Assembly: GCA_017391905.1 (NCBI GenBank)
Contig: JAFOWX010000076.1
Location: forward strand, 1-38,586
Direction: 5' to 3'
Source: Paludibacteraceae bacterium
GTDB taxonomy: Bacteria; Bacteroidota; Bacteroidia; Bacteroidales; Paludibacteraceae
Length of the DNA: 38,586 bases
The notes below the pieces were generated by a model that saw only the letters and a program-made list of their open reading frames with translations, did no database searches and was not told the origin of the DNA. Numbering within the stretch: the stretch's first letter is position 1; each line of letters starts with the position of its first letter. Of this stretch, positions 16,876 through 28,247 are shown piece after piece. The position numbers were made by a program, and so were the translations under genes.

Positions 16876-18753
16876 ATGTCGCAATACCGTGCCATATTGC
16901 AACAATATTGGGGGTATAGCGACTTTCGTCCCCTTCAACACGAAATAATCGCCTCCGTTGGAAGCGGTCAGGACACATTGGGCCTGATGCCCACCGGAGG
17001 CGGTAAATCCATTACCTTTCAGGTTCCTGCTCTTGCCTTAGATGGGCTCTGCTTGGTTATCACACCGCTTATTGCCCTCATGAAAGACCAAGTAGCCAAC
17101 CTGCAAGCCAAACAAATAAAAGCCGCCGCCATTTACGCAGGCATGGACGCCGCCGATATTCAGCGCACCTTTGACAACTGCATTTACGGCCACTATAAAT
17201 TTTTATACATTTCGCCCGAACGACTTAGCACGCGTACCTTTTTAGAAAAGCTACCCATGCTACGCATATCCATGCTTGCCATAGACGAGGCACACTGCAT
17301 CTCGCAATGGGGCTACGATTTCAGGCCAGCCTACCGCGAAATTGCCAACCTGCGCAAACTCATACCCCACGTACCGGTATTGGCCGTTACCGCCACTGCC
17401 ACCCCTAAAGTAGCCGCCGACATCCAGCTTCAATTGGGTTTTACGCGTCCAAACGTATGGCAAAAGAGCTTTTTTCGTCCCAACCTCAGCTACAGCGTTA
17501 GGCAAACAGAAGATAAATTAGAACAACTAATACGTATTTTAAACGGCGTACCGGGTAGCTCTGTGGTGTATGTTCGCAACCGAAAAAAGACAGCCGAAAT
17601 TGCCGAGTTTTTGCAAGAAAAAGGCATTAAAGCCCAATCGTTTCACGCCGGGCTTCCCGCCGCCACCAAAGACGAGCGACAAAATGCCTGGAAAAAAGGC
17701 GACTGCCGTGTTATCGTAGCCACCAACGCTTTTGGCATGGGCATTGATAAGGCAGACGTACGCTCTGTGGTGCACATTGACATGCCGGAAAGCATCGAAG
17801 CCTACTTTCAAGAAGCAGGCCGTGCCGGACGCGACGAAAAAAAAGCATACTGTGTGTTGCTATACAACAACAGCGACCTGACACAAGCCAAAAAACGCAT
17901 CAAAGAATCGTTTCCCGAAAAATCGTTTATTGCCAACACTTACAACCAATTAGCCTACTTTTTTCAATTAGGCATAGGCAGTGGATTAGGCAGTTTGTTT
18001 CAGTTTAATTTAGGCCTGTTTTGCAAAACCTACCATTTGCCCATACAAAGCACGCATCACGCCCTAAAAATATTGGAATTAGCAGGCTACATAGAATACC
18101 ACGACGAAATTGAGCTAAAAAGCAGGGTACAATTTACCTGCCCACGCAACCAGCTCTACAACCTGCGCGTACACCCCTTTGCCGAACAAGCCATGCAAGC
18201 CCTTTTGCGCTCCTATACAGGTATATTTGCCGAGCTTACCCCCATAGAAGAGGACACGTTGGCCAATCACGCAGGTTTAACCCGTCAAGAAATTACCGCC
18301 GGGCTTATCGAACTTAGCCACGAACATATTATCACCTACGTTCCGCACCAAAAATCGCCTTGTATCATCTACACGCGCGAACGCGTTGACGGCAACCGAT
18401 TACGCATCACCGAAGATGTTTACGAAAGACGCAAAGACAGGTACCAAGAACGCATCGAAGCCATGGTTCGTTACGCCACAAGCACCGACTATTGTCGAAG
18501 CCAACTTTTACTATCCTACTTTGGCGAAAAACAATCCGTACCATGCGGTCAATGCGACTATTGCCTCAAAAAACACAAACAACCCACCAACATCAGGCAA
18601 GAAATAAAAAAACTATTGGCCGAACAGCCCCACAGCATCAATCAACTGTTAGAACGGTTGCCACAAAACAAAACAGAAATTGTGGACGCCATCAGAGACA
18701 TGCTTGATACAGGCGATATTATCCAAAAAAATTACCAATTACAGCTCGCATAA
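16876..18753 (+). CDS. recQ: RecQ-family ATP-dependent DNA helicase, with late zinc site
   Basis: This 625-residue 3'-5' helicase shows Walker A PTGGGKS (39-45), the DEAH box (137-140) followed by the RecQ aromatic-rich loop CISQWGYDFRPAY, TATATP (172-177) and the arginine-finger motif QEAGRAGRD (312-320). The zinc cysteines C540, C557, C560 and C563 (SYFG...CGQCDYC) come about 190 residues after the helicase core; in E. coli RecQ they follow it directly. The 345-530 segment looks like winged-helix sequence. A short helical tail follows the zinc site and no HRDC domain is visible. It probably shares the recJ transcript. Confidence 0.95.
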   Translation: MSQYRAILQQYWGYSDFRPLQHEIIASVGSGQDTLGLMPTGGGKSITFQVPALALDGLCLVITPLIALMKDQVANLQAKQIKAAAIYAGMDAADIQRTFDNCIYGHYKFLYISPERLSTRTFLEKLPMLRISMLAIDEAHCISQWGYDFRPAYREIANLRKLIPHVPVLAVTATATPKVAADIQLQLGFTRPNVWQKSFFRPNLSYSVRQTEDKLEQLIRILNGVPGSSVVYVRNRKKTAEIAEFLQEKGIKAQSFHAGLPAATKDERQNAWKKGDCRVIVATNAFGMGIDKADVRSVVHIDMPESIEAYFQEAGRAGRDEKKAYCVLLYNNSDLTQAKKRIKESFPEKSFIANTYNQLAYFFQLGIGSGLGSLFQFNLGLFCKTYHLPIQSTHHALKILELAGYIEYHDEIELKSRVQFTCPRNQLYNLRVHPFAEQAMQALLRSYTGIFAELTPIEEDTLANHAGLTRQEITAGLIELSHEHIITYVPHQKSPCIIYTRERVDGNRLRITEDVYERRKDRYQERIEAMVRYATSTDYCRSQLLLSYFGEKQSVPCGQCDYCLKKHKQPTNIRQEIKKLLAEQPHSINQLLERLPQNKTEIVDAIRDMLDTGDIIQKNYQLQLA

Positions 18754-18754
18754 C

Positions 18755-21229
<2,475 letters not shown>

Positions 21230-21230
<1 letters not shown>

Positions 21231-22750
21231 TGAAACGCATATTCCTATTACTATTTGTTGGTTTGACCACAGCAACTGCTGTGGCTCAAACCATTTTAAC
21301 TATAAACGATACCGAGATAAGCAAACAAGAGTTTGAGTATTATTACAACAAAAATAATCACAACCAAATTCAGCAGGTTTCGGCTACCCAGTACATGGAC
21401 ATGTTTGTTAATTTCAAACTAAAGGTAATGGAAGCCATTGCCAACCAGTACGACACGGTACAAGCATTCAAAGACGAATTGCAAAGCTACCGCAACCAAT
21501 TGGTTGGTCCGTACCTAACCGATACCGTTAAAAGAAACCAATTAGTAGAGGAAGCCTACAAACATTTATTGGAAGATATTGAGGTTAGCCATATTTTGTT
21601 TGCCTATGATTTTCCACACGAGGCGCCTGTGGCTTTAGAAAAAGCACAAAAAGCCCGTAAAAAACTAACAAAATCCAACTTTGCTCAAAAAGCCGTAGAG
21701 TTGTCAGAAGACCCTTCGGTACAATACAACAAAGGTTATTTAGGCTATGCCACGGGCGGAGCATACGTTTATCCTTTTGAAGAAGCTGCATACGCACTAA
21801 AAAAAGGCAAAATAAGCCAACCCGTACGTACCAATTTTGGCTACCACCTTATTTTGTTGCACAATCGTCGTCCCTCTAACGGCGAAGTACGCGTGGCGCA
21901 TATCTTTAAACAAAAACCCCAATACGCAGATTCTGCACAACTTGCAAGCATTAAAACAGAGGTATTCAACCTATACAAACAATTGCAAGAGGGCGCCAAC
22001 TTTGCCGAGATGGCTCAAAACCACTCGGAAGATGGTAGCGCAGCCAAAGGTGGTGAACTACCTTGGCTTAGCTTAGGCGACACCAACCCCTTCTTTGAAG
22101 AAGCCGCCTTTGCACTAAACGCCGAAAGACGTTTAAGCGAACCTGCGGAAGCACCTTATGGTTGGCACATTATTTACTTGTTGGAAAAACGCCCCATTGG
22201 TCCTATCGAAAATTACAAAGCTCAACTTACCAGCCGCGTAACCCAAGACGAGCGCCGCAAAATTATCCAACAAAGTTTTATCGAAAAACTTAAAAAAGAC
22301 TACCATTTCCAAGCAAAAAACAGCAACGACATCATTGCCACTTTTGCAGACAAGAGTTTGACAAAAGCAGATTTAGATGCTTTTTGCCAAACACATCCTC
22401 ACAGCAACGACTCTATTAACGACTTTATCAACTATAGTCTTATTCAGCATGAGAACAGCCAATTAGAAACCAAATACCCCGAATTTGGCCTGCTTATGCA
22501 AGAATACAAAGACGGTATTTTGCTGTTCAATATTTGCAACGACCTAATTTGGAGCAAAGCCAGCAAAGACACCGAAGGACTTAAAGCCTTCTTTGAGGCC
22601 AACAAAGCCGACTATCCGGCAGATTATACCTACAAAAAAGGTCCCGTTGTAAACGACTACCAAACAGTACTTGAAAAACAATGGTTGGATTCTTTGCACA
22701 GCAAATACACCATTACCATTAACCAAGATGTATTAAATAGCATTCAATGA
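21230..22750 (+). CDS. Periplasmic peptidyl-prolyl isomerase with two parvulin domains
   Basis: This 506-residue SurA/PpiD-like protein has a signal peptide (1-19, ending AVAQ). Two PpiC-type domains are visible: the first from about 115 (VSHILFAYD ... GYLGYATGGAYVYPFEEAAYALKKGKISQPVRTNFGYHLI in outline) and the second from about 224 (VRVAHIF ... GGELPWLSLGD ... YGWHIIYLL). The remaining C-terminal part is helical. It probably folds or chaperones outer-membrane proteins in the periplasm. It is translationally coupled to guaB and overlaps the next gene by four bases (ATGA), so it is firmly in the operon. Confidence 0.92.
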
Positions 22751-23601
22751 AATTGATAACACGTTTTCTCCTTGTCCTTGTAATACTTGCAAGCGTAGTT
22801 TCGTGCAAAAAAACATTGCGCGACTTTACGCGAGATGCCATATTAGAGGTTGAAGGAGAAATCTTGTATCAAGACGAAATAGAAGACTACATTCCCAAAG
22901 GGCTATCGGCAAACGATAGTTTGTACTTGGCAGAATCTTACAAACAGCAATGGGCAACCCGCGTATTGCTTTACAAAATAGCCTTTAACAACGTAGGCAA
23001 CAGCGACGAAATAAAAAAACTTACCCAATCGTATCAAAAAGAGCTGATTATCAACCAATACCAACAACAGCTCATTTCCGAAAAATTGGGCAAGGTTTCG
23101 GAAGATTCGTTGCATAGCTACTACGAAAAAAACAAGCACCTGTTTCCATTAGAAGAAACGGTTGTAAAAGGCATCTTTATCCAATTGCCCCTTACCAGTC
23201 CGGATCAAGAAGAGTTAAAAGGTTGGCTGTCTAACACCACCGACGAAAACCTCGAAAACATTATGCGTTACTGCACGCAAAACGCCATTTCGTACCAGTT
23301 CTTTTTAGAGGCATGGAAGCCATACGGCACTATAAACGCACTGATGCCTAATAAAATAGACGAAAATTCGCCCACACTAACCCGTGGCGTGGTTACGCAA
23401 AAAAACGAAGAATATTGCTATTTGCTACGCATTACAGGCAAATGCGATGCCGGCAACCCTCAACCCTACGAAATGATTCAACCTGAGTTACGAAACGTAC
23501 TTAGCAACCAAGAAAAGATACGTTTTATCAACCAATTTCAACAAGAGCTTTACAACCAAGCCCTTAGTTCAGGACGTATCATTTCACACCAAAACCCATA
23601 A
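22747..23601 (+). CDS. SurA-like lipoprotein with degenerate isomerase domain
   Basis: This 284-residue lipoprotein has the lipobox VVSC with lipidation at C20. The helical N-terminal part (about 30-130) resembles the chaperone region of SurA. From about residue 137 the start of a parvulin strand can be recognised (VVKGIFIQLP), but the glycine-rich GGxLG segment and the FGYHII strand of active domains are missing. It probably acts as a chaperone or scaffold rather than an isomerase; this is an inference. It is sandwiched between two active-looking family members and overlaps the first by four bases. Confidence 0.82.
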   Translation: MKLITRFLLVLVILASVVSCKKTLRDFTRDAILEVEGEILYQDEIEDYIPKGLSANDSLYLAESYKQQWATRVLLYKIAFNNVGNSDEIKKLTQSYQKELIINQYQQQLISEKLGKVSEDSLHSYYEKNKHLFPLEETVVKGIFIQLPLTSPDQEELKGWLSNTTDENLENIMRYCTQNAISYQFFLEAWKPYGTINALMPNKIDENSPTLTRGVVTQKNEEYCYLLRITGKCDAGNPQPYEMIQPELRNVLSNQEKIRFINQFQQELYNQALSSGRIISHQNP

Positions 23602-23610
23602 TCACAAACC

Positions 23611-24957
23611 ATGCAAAAATACATTCTTTTGTGTCTGATATGCCTTTGTGGCATTACCTATAGCCAAGCCGAAAATCAAATCATAGACCAGGTTATTTGG
23701 GTTGTAGGCGACGAACCTATTTTACTTTCCGACGTTGAGAACGAAATAACCAGACGCCGCTACGAAAAAGAACCCATAGAGGGAGATCCATATTGCACCA
23801 TTCCCGAGCTTATTGCCATGCAAAAACTGTTTATTGCCCAAGCTAAATTGGACAGTATCAACGTGTCAGAAGGTATGGTAGAACAACAAGTAGATTCTCG
23901 CATCAAATACTTTATCGGACAAATTGGTTCCAAAGAAAAATTAGAAGAGTATTTTAAGAAAAGCATGTCCGAAATTCGCGAAAACATGAGCAACTCGGTT
24001 CGCGACCAGCTATTGGCACAAGAAATGCAACGTAGCATTATCAGCAACATACGCGTTACCCCTGCCGATGTTAAGAATTTCTACAACGAGTTACCCAAAG
24101 ACAGCATCCCCAACATCCCCGAACAAGTAGAAGTTCAAATTATCAGCATATCACCTCGCGTTACATTAGCCGAACAAGAACGCATCAAAAGCCAGCTACG
24201 TGATTTCCGCGAAAAAATAGAATCTGGCGAATACAGTTTTTCCACCCTTGCCATTCTGTATTCCGAAGACAGAGGCAGTGCGCTACAAGGTGGCGAATTG
24301 GGCTTTATGACACGTGGCAAATTAGTACCCGAGTTTGCCAACACCGCCTTTGCCCTTTACGACAAAGAAAAAGTTTCGCGCATCGTAGAAACAGAATTTG
24401 GCTACCACATCATTCAGCTTATTGAGCGTAAAAACGACCAAGTAAACTGTCGCCACATCTTGCTTACCCCAAAAATAGGCTACCCAGAACGTTTGGAAGC
24501 CACTCAAAAATTGGACAGCATTGCGCAAGAAATCAGGAACAACAAAACAACCTTTGCGCAAGAAGCGCTCAACCATTCGGAAGACGAATACTCGTACCAA
24601 AACGACGGTATCATGATTAACATGCAAAACGGAAGCACCAAATTCCAATTGCAAGAACTACCTGCCGAAATTGCCAAAGCCATTTACAACATGGAAGTGG
24701 GCGAAATTTCGCAACCCTTTGCCTACAAAGACGAGAAAAACAAAGAACGCATTGCCATTGTACGCCTTAAAAGCAAAACCAAGGCACACAAAGCGCACCC
24801 CGATACAGACTACCAACTCTTAAAAGAATTGGTTACCAACACCAAAAACAAAGAAGAAATTAAGAGTTGGATAGCCAAAAAACAAAAAGAAACATACATT
24901 TATATCTTACCCGAATACCGCAATTGCACCTTCCAACTCCCCAATTGGGTAAAATAG
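23611..24957 (+). CDS. surA: SurA-type periplasmic chaperone/isomerase
   Basis: This 448-residue protein has a signal peptide (about 1-20) and the SurA order: chaperone N-domain (VDQVIWVVGDEPILLSDVE style, about 23-165), first parvulin domain (about 175-275, with GGELGFMTRGKLVPEFANTAFAL and EFGYHIIQL), second parvulin domain (about 280-390, starting CRHILLTPK) and a C-terminal helix. SurA escorts unfolded barrel proteins to the BAM complex. The second domain is weaker, with NDGIMINMQNG in place of the glycine-rich loop. It starts 9 bases after the lipoprotein and is followed 6 bases later by the OstA-like gene. Confidence 0.93.
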   Translation: MQKYILLCLICLCGITYSQAENQIIDQVIWVVGDEPILLSDVENEITRRRYEKEPIEGDPYCTIPELIAMQKLFIAQAKLDSINVSEGMVEQQVDSRIKYFIGQIGSKEKLEEYFKKSMSEIRENMSNSVRDQLLAQEMQRSIISNIRVTPADVKNFYNELPKDSIPNIPEQVEVQIISISPRVTLAEQERIKSQLRDFREKIESGEYSFSTLAILYSEDRGSALQGGELGFMTRGKLVPEFANTAFALYDKEKVSRIVETEFGYHIIQLIERKNDQVNCRHILLTPKIGYPERLEATQKLDSIAQEIRNNKTTFAQEALNHSEDEYSYQNDGIMINMQNGSTKFQLQELPAEIAKAIYNMEVGEISQPFAYKDEKNKERIAIVRLKSKTKAHKAHPDTDYQLLKELVTNTKNKEEIKSWIAKKQKETYIYILPEYRNCTFQLPNWVK

Positions 24958-24963
24958 CAAACC

Positions 24964-26583
24964 ATGAAACTACGCACGCTCATATTCCTGCTAATAGGTC
25001 TAAGTACATGTTGGGTTTTTGCCCAAAAAACACATATCTACATAGACCACTCAGACAAACTGCTCTTTAACGAGAGCAAGTGGCCTGATTGCCAAATATT
25101 AGTGGGCAACGTACAATTCAGACACGAGAACATGCTCATGTACTGCGACAGTGCGTATTTCTACAACCTGAAAAATTACATCATTGCCACCGGCAATATC
25201 AAAATGAACCAAGCAGACTCGGTTTACGTTTACGGCGATATTCTCTACTACGACGGCAACACCAAATTGGCTCGTTTACGCCACAACGTTCGCATGGAAA
25301 ACAACGAAGCAACCCTATATACAGACTCGTTAAATTTTGACCGAAAAATTAACATGGGTTACTATTTTAATGGCGGACGCATTGTTGACAGCACCAACGT
25401 ATTGGTATCGGTAAATGGCAAATATTACCCCAACAAAGACTTGGCCATTTTCCAAAACCAAGTAGTACTAACCAACCCCGACTTTGTGCTTACCTCGGAC
25501 ACCCTACACTACAACACCAACTCCGACATAGCCACCATATTAGGCCCTTCGGACATTATGTACCAAGACAGCACACACATATACTCCGAAAAAGGATGGT
25601 ACAACACCAAAAGCAACCTATCCGAGTTAACCACCAATTCGTACCTAAACGACTTTGACGGCCACTACATAAAAGCAGACACGCTCTATTACGATTACAA
25701 CAAAAGGTTGGCCGAAGGATTTAGCCACGTTTTGATGCACGATTCGGCGCAACACGTTATCATCACAGGTAATTACGGATGGTATAACGACAGTTGCCGT
25801 TCTGCCTTGGTTACGCAAATACCCACCTTGCTCAATTACAACCAAGAAAATACAGATACACTCTACGTAACCGCCGATACCATGCTGTACGCAGACAACG
25901 ACAGCTTGCATTACATCAAAGCCTATTACAACGTACAATCGTGGCACAAAGACTTTCAAAGTTTATGCGATTCTGCCTACTACAGCAGTGCAGACTCAAC
26001 CCTACGTATGTACGGGGCGCCTATTATGTGGAACGATGACAACCAATTTACCGGTTTGGAAATATACATCCACATGGTAAAACAAGAAATTGACCACATT
26101 ACCTTAGAGCAAAACGGTTTTATCTTCTCGTTAGAAGACAGCACCCTATACAACCAAGTAAGTGGCAAACAAATCATAGGCTATTTTGCAGACCAAAAGC
26201 TATACAAAGCACACGTAATGGGCAATGCACTCTCTGTTTACTTTGTAAAAGAAGACGAAGAACCGGCAGACAGTGCCTATATTGACACCGAAGAAGAGAA
26301 AGAATACATAGGCATAAACCGCGCCGAAAGTAGCGATTTGATGATTTATTTCTCGGACGACAACCGCATCAAACGCCTTGTTATGTCACCGGCTTCCAAT
26401 GGTGTGCTACACACACCCGAAAAAAGGTATCAAACAGACATAACGCGTTTAAATGGCTTTTACAACTACAGTGCCATACGCCCCAAAGATGCGGCAGACA
26501 TCCATACCCCCAAAAACAAAGAAGCCTTGAAAGCCGCACAAGCAGCAGTCAAGGCTCGTAAAAGACGTAAGGCCCTTAATTAA
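24964..26583 (+). CDS. OstA/LptA-like LPS transport protein
   Basis: This 539-residue exported protein has a signal peptide (about 1-21, ending VFAQ). It is built of repeated short beta strands with the OstA pattern (LVGNVQFRHENMLMYCDSAYF, IIATGNIKMNQADSVYVYGD, ARLRHNVRME), like LptA and the LptD N-terminus, at about 30-210 and again at 220-420. It ends in a lysine/arginine-rich tail (KARKRRKALN). These beta-jellyroll proteins bind lipid A and carry LPS across the periplasm. It lacks the LptD barrel. Its position after three SurA-like genes fits an envelope-assembly operon. Its stop overlaps that of the convergent trpB gene. Confidence 0.88.
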   Translation: MKLRTLIFLLIGLSTCWVFAQKTHIYIDHSDKLLFNESKWPDCQILVGNVQFRHENMLMYCDSAYFYNLKNYIIATGNIKMNQADSVYVYGDILYYDGNTKLARLRHNVRMENNEATLYTDSLNFDRKINMGYYFNGGRIVDSTNVLVSVNGKYYPNKDLAIFQNQVVLTNPDFVLTSDTLHYNTNSDIATILGPSDIMYQDSTHIYSEKGWYNTKSNLSELTTNSYLNDFDGHYIKADTLYYDYNKRLAEGFSHVLMHDSAQHVIITGNYGWYNDSCRSALVTQIPTLLNYNQENTDTLYVTADTMLYADNDSLHYIKAYYNVQSWHKDFQSLCDSAYYSSADSTLRMYGAPIMWNDDNQFTGLEIYIHMVKQEIDHITLEQNGFIFSLEDSTLYNQVSGKQIIGYFADQKLYKAHVMGNALSVYFVKEDEEPADSAYIDTEEEKEYIGINRAESSDLMIYFSDDNRIKRLVMSPASNGVLHTPEKRYQTDITRLNGFYNYSAIRPKDAADIHTPKNKEALKAAQAAVKARKRRKALN

Positions 26584-27944
26584 GGTTGCAACGTTTGTAT
26601 TTTAGCAATGCTGTCGTCTATTAAATCTTGAGGCACCTCATAGTTTGTTAGACCACCGTGCAAGTATTTCTCATAAGACATCATATCAATTAAGCCGTGT
26701 CCAGAAAGTTGGAACAAGATAACCTTTTCTTTTCCTTCTTCTTTGGCTTTCAAAGCCTCACGAATAGCCACTGCAATAGCATGCGTTGATTCTGGAGCAG
26801 GAATAATGCCTTCTGCTTGCGAGAACAAGATACCAGCCTTAAAGGTTTCGTCTTGATGTACATCTTGCGCTTCAATGTAGCCGTCTTTTCTTAATTGGCT
26901 AACCACATTACCCGCACCGTGGTATCTCAAGCCCCCGGCATGGATGCTGGCAGGTTGAAACTCATGACCCAACGTGTACATAGGAATAAGCGGTGTATAA
27001 CCTTCTGTATCGCCAAAGTCGTAGCTAAATTTACCACGAGTAAGTTTAGGGCAAGAAGCAGGTTCAGCTGCAATCAGTCTTACATCCTTGCCTTCTGTCA
27101 ATTTATGACGAAGGAATGGGAAAGTAATACCACAGAAGTTAGAGCCACCACCAAAACAAGCAATCACCATATCGGGATAATCGCCAGCTATCTCCATTTG
27201 TTTTTCGGTTTCAAGACCCGAAATAGATTGGTGAATAGCCACATGGTGAAGCACACTTCCCAAGCTGTAGTGTGTGTATTCGTCTTTTAAAGCTTCTTCT
27301 ACCGCCTCAGAGATAGCCATACCTAAGCTACCCGAAGTACCGGGAAACTGTTCGCGCATTTTTCTACCAATAGCCGTAACATCGCTTGGCGAAGCATATA
27401 CTTTCGCTCCGTAGGTATTCATTACCGCCTTACGATAAGGTTTTTGTTCGTAGCTGCATTTTACCATAAATACACGCAAATCCAATCCAAAATGCTTACA
27501 AGCAATACTTAGCGAGCTACCCCATTGTCCAGCACCTGTTTCGGTAGTAAGGTGTTTAATACCTTCTATTTTATTAAAGTATGCTTGTGGAATAGCCGAA
27601 TTTAGCTTATGCGAACCCACTGGAGATACACTCTCGTTTTTAAAGTATATTTTAGCAGGCGTATCCAATGCTTTTTCCAAGCCGGATGCACGAACCAAAG
27701 GGGTAGGACGATATATGCGATACAAGTCGCGCACCTCGTCTGGAATTTCAATCCAACGCTCGGTTGAAAATTCTTGTTTAATCAACTCTTTGGCAAAGAT
27801 AGGTTCCAAGTCTGCCTCTGTAAGAATCTCCTTTGTTTTAGGATTCAAATAGGGCATTGGTTTGGTTTTCATATCTGCCACAATATTATACCAAGATGTT
27901 GGCATCTCGTTTTCTGGCAAAACTATTTTTTTTGTTGTTTTCAT
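26580..27944 (-). CDS. trpB: Tryptophan synthase beta chain, TrpB2 type
   Basis: This 454-residue PLP enzyme makes tryptophan from indole and serine. The PLP lysine is K113 in GSHKLNS, followed by ETGAGQWG (135-142) and the phosphate-binding GGGSN. The long N-terminal region (WYNIVADM...P.LNP) marks the TrpB2 family rather than the TrpA-partnered TrpB1. No trpA or other trp gene is in the window, so it stands alone. TrpB2 enzymes often act without TrpA, for example as indole salvagers. The upstream leader carries a Trp-codon leader peptide and terminator, which strongly suggests control by tryptophan. Its stop shares the TTAATTAA site at 26576-26583 with the OstA gene. Confidence 0.96.
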   Translation of the reverse strand: MKTTKKIVLPENEMPTSWYNIVADMKTKPMPYLNPKTKEILTEADLEPIFAKELIKQEFSTERWIEIPDEVRDLYRIYRPTPLVRASGLEKALDTPAKIYFKNESVSPVGSHKLNSAIPQAYFNKIEGIKHLTTETGAGQWGSSLSIACKHFGLDLRVFMVKCSYEQKPYRKAVMNTYGAKVYASPSDVTAIGRKMREQFPGTSGSLGMAISEAVEEALKDEYTHYSLGSVLHHVAIHQSISGLETEKQMEIAGDYPDMVIACFGGGSNFCGITFPFLRHKLTEGKDVRLIAAEPASCPKLTRGKFSYDFGDTEGYTPLIPMYTLGHEFQPASIHAGGLRYHGAGNVVSQLRKDGYIEAQDVHQDETFKAGILFSQAEGIIPAPESTHAIAVAIREALKAKEEGKEKVILFQLSGHGLIDMMSYEKYLHGGLTNYEVPQDLIDDSIAKIQTLQP

Positions 27945-27980
27945 AGTTGTATGTTTGATTGTTGTTTAATTCTCTTTTGC

Positions 27981-28012
27981 AAAAAAAGCCGCAGGTGGAA
28001 ACCTACGGCTTT
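27981..28012 (-). terminator. Attenuator terminator in the trpB2 leader
   Basis: On the minus strand a 12-bp stem (28012-28001 with 27996-27985, one G-U pair) has a 4-nt loop and is followed by seven U (27987-27981). It sits before the trpB2 ATG and after the leader peptide. The T-run is on the minus-strand side only, so it acts on the trpB2 transcript. Confidence 0.88.
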
Positions 28013-28059
28013 ATATCTTATTATATATAACACTGTCCACCTTTACTGCTTAAAGGCGG
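27993..28059 (-). promoter_or_regulatory. Alternative RNA pairings of the trp attenuator
   Basis: Segment 1 (28059-28051, CCGCCUUUA) pairs with segment 2 (28045-28037, UAAAGGUGG) over 9 bp with one G-U and loop AGCAG. Segment 2 can instead use AGGUGGA (28042-28036) to pair with UCCACCU (27999-27993), which is the loop and the first bases of the terminator's 3' arm. The two folds exclude each other, as in a classical attenuator. Confidence 0.75.
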
Positions 28060-28094
28060 CGCCACCAAAATTTATTTGCTATATATAAATTCAT
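28050..28094 (-). CDS. trp leader peptide MNLYIANKFWWRRL
   Basis: This 14-codon open frame has an ATG at 28094 and a TAA at 28052-28050. Codons 10 and 11 are tandem UGG (28067-28062), a strong enrichment for a rare amino acid in so short a peptide. The stop lies inside the hairpin loop that follows. A ribosome stalled at the Trp codons would cover segment 1 and free segment 2 to disrupt the terminator; a ribosome at the stop would cover segment 2 and allow termination. No Shine-Dalgarno is seen, as is usual here. It was too short for routine gene calling. Confidence 0.85.
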   Translation of the reverse strand: MNLYIANKFWWRRL

Positions 28095-28114
28095 CTTGTG
28101 TTTATTGATTGGCA

Positions 28115-28146
28115 CAAAGGTAATACTAAAATTTATATTTGTGCAA
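28115..28146 (-). promoter_or_regulatory. Promoter of the trp leader-trpB2 transcript
   Basis: On the minus strand: TTG (28146-28144), 21 nt, TACCTTTG (28122-28115). Transcription should start near 28110, about 15 bases before the leader-peptide ATG. A T8-C-A8 tract at 28157-28173 lies just upstream of the -33 site and may act as an UP element. Confidence 0.7.
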
Positions 28147-28191
28147 TAAAACAATATTTTTTTTCAAAAAAAAGTAACACACAGACAACAC

Positions 28192-28224
28192 AAAAAGTTC
28201 GAATCGTTTTACAACAATCCGAAC
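28192..28224 (-). terminator. Terminator after rpmF
   Basis: A 12-bp stem with two wobble pairs (28224-28213 with 28208-28197, loop GTAA) is followed by five U (28196-28192) on the minus strand. It separates rpmF from the trpB2 promoter. Confidence 0.8.
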
Positions 28225-28247
28225 CTTAGTTTTCTATGATAGCATAA

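Noticed and set aside
18680-18754. An in-frame ATG at 18680 as the rnz start
   Set aside because: It lies within recQ; RNase Z sequences begin at MNFDLTILGTGS, which is encoded from 18755.
27774-28088. A 104-codon open frame on the plus strand across the trpB2 start and leader
   Set aside because: It is antisense to trpB2 and to the structured leader, and its product has no recognisable family pattern.
28157-28173. T8-C-A8 as an intrinsic terminator
   Set aside because: A stem of A-T pairs with a one-base loop cannot form a stable terminator; a real one for rpmF is at 28192-28224.
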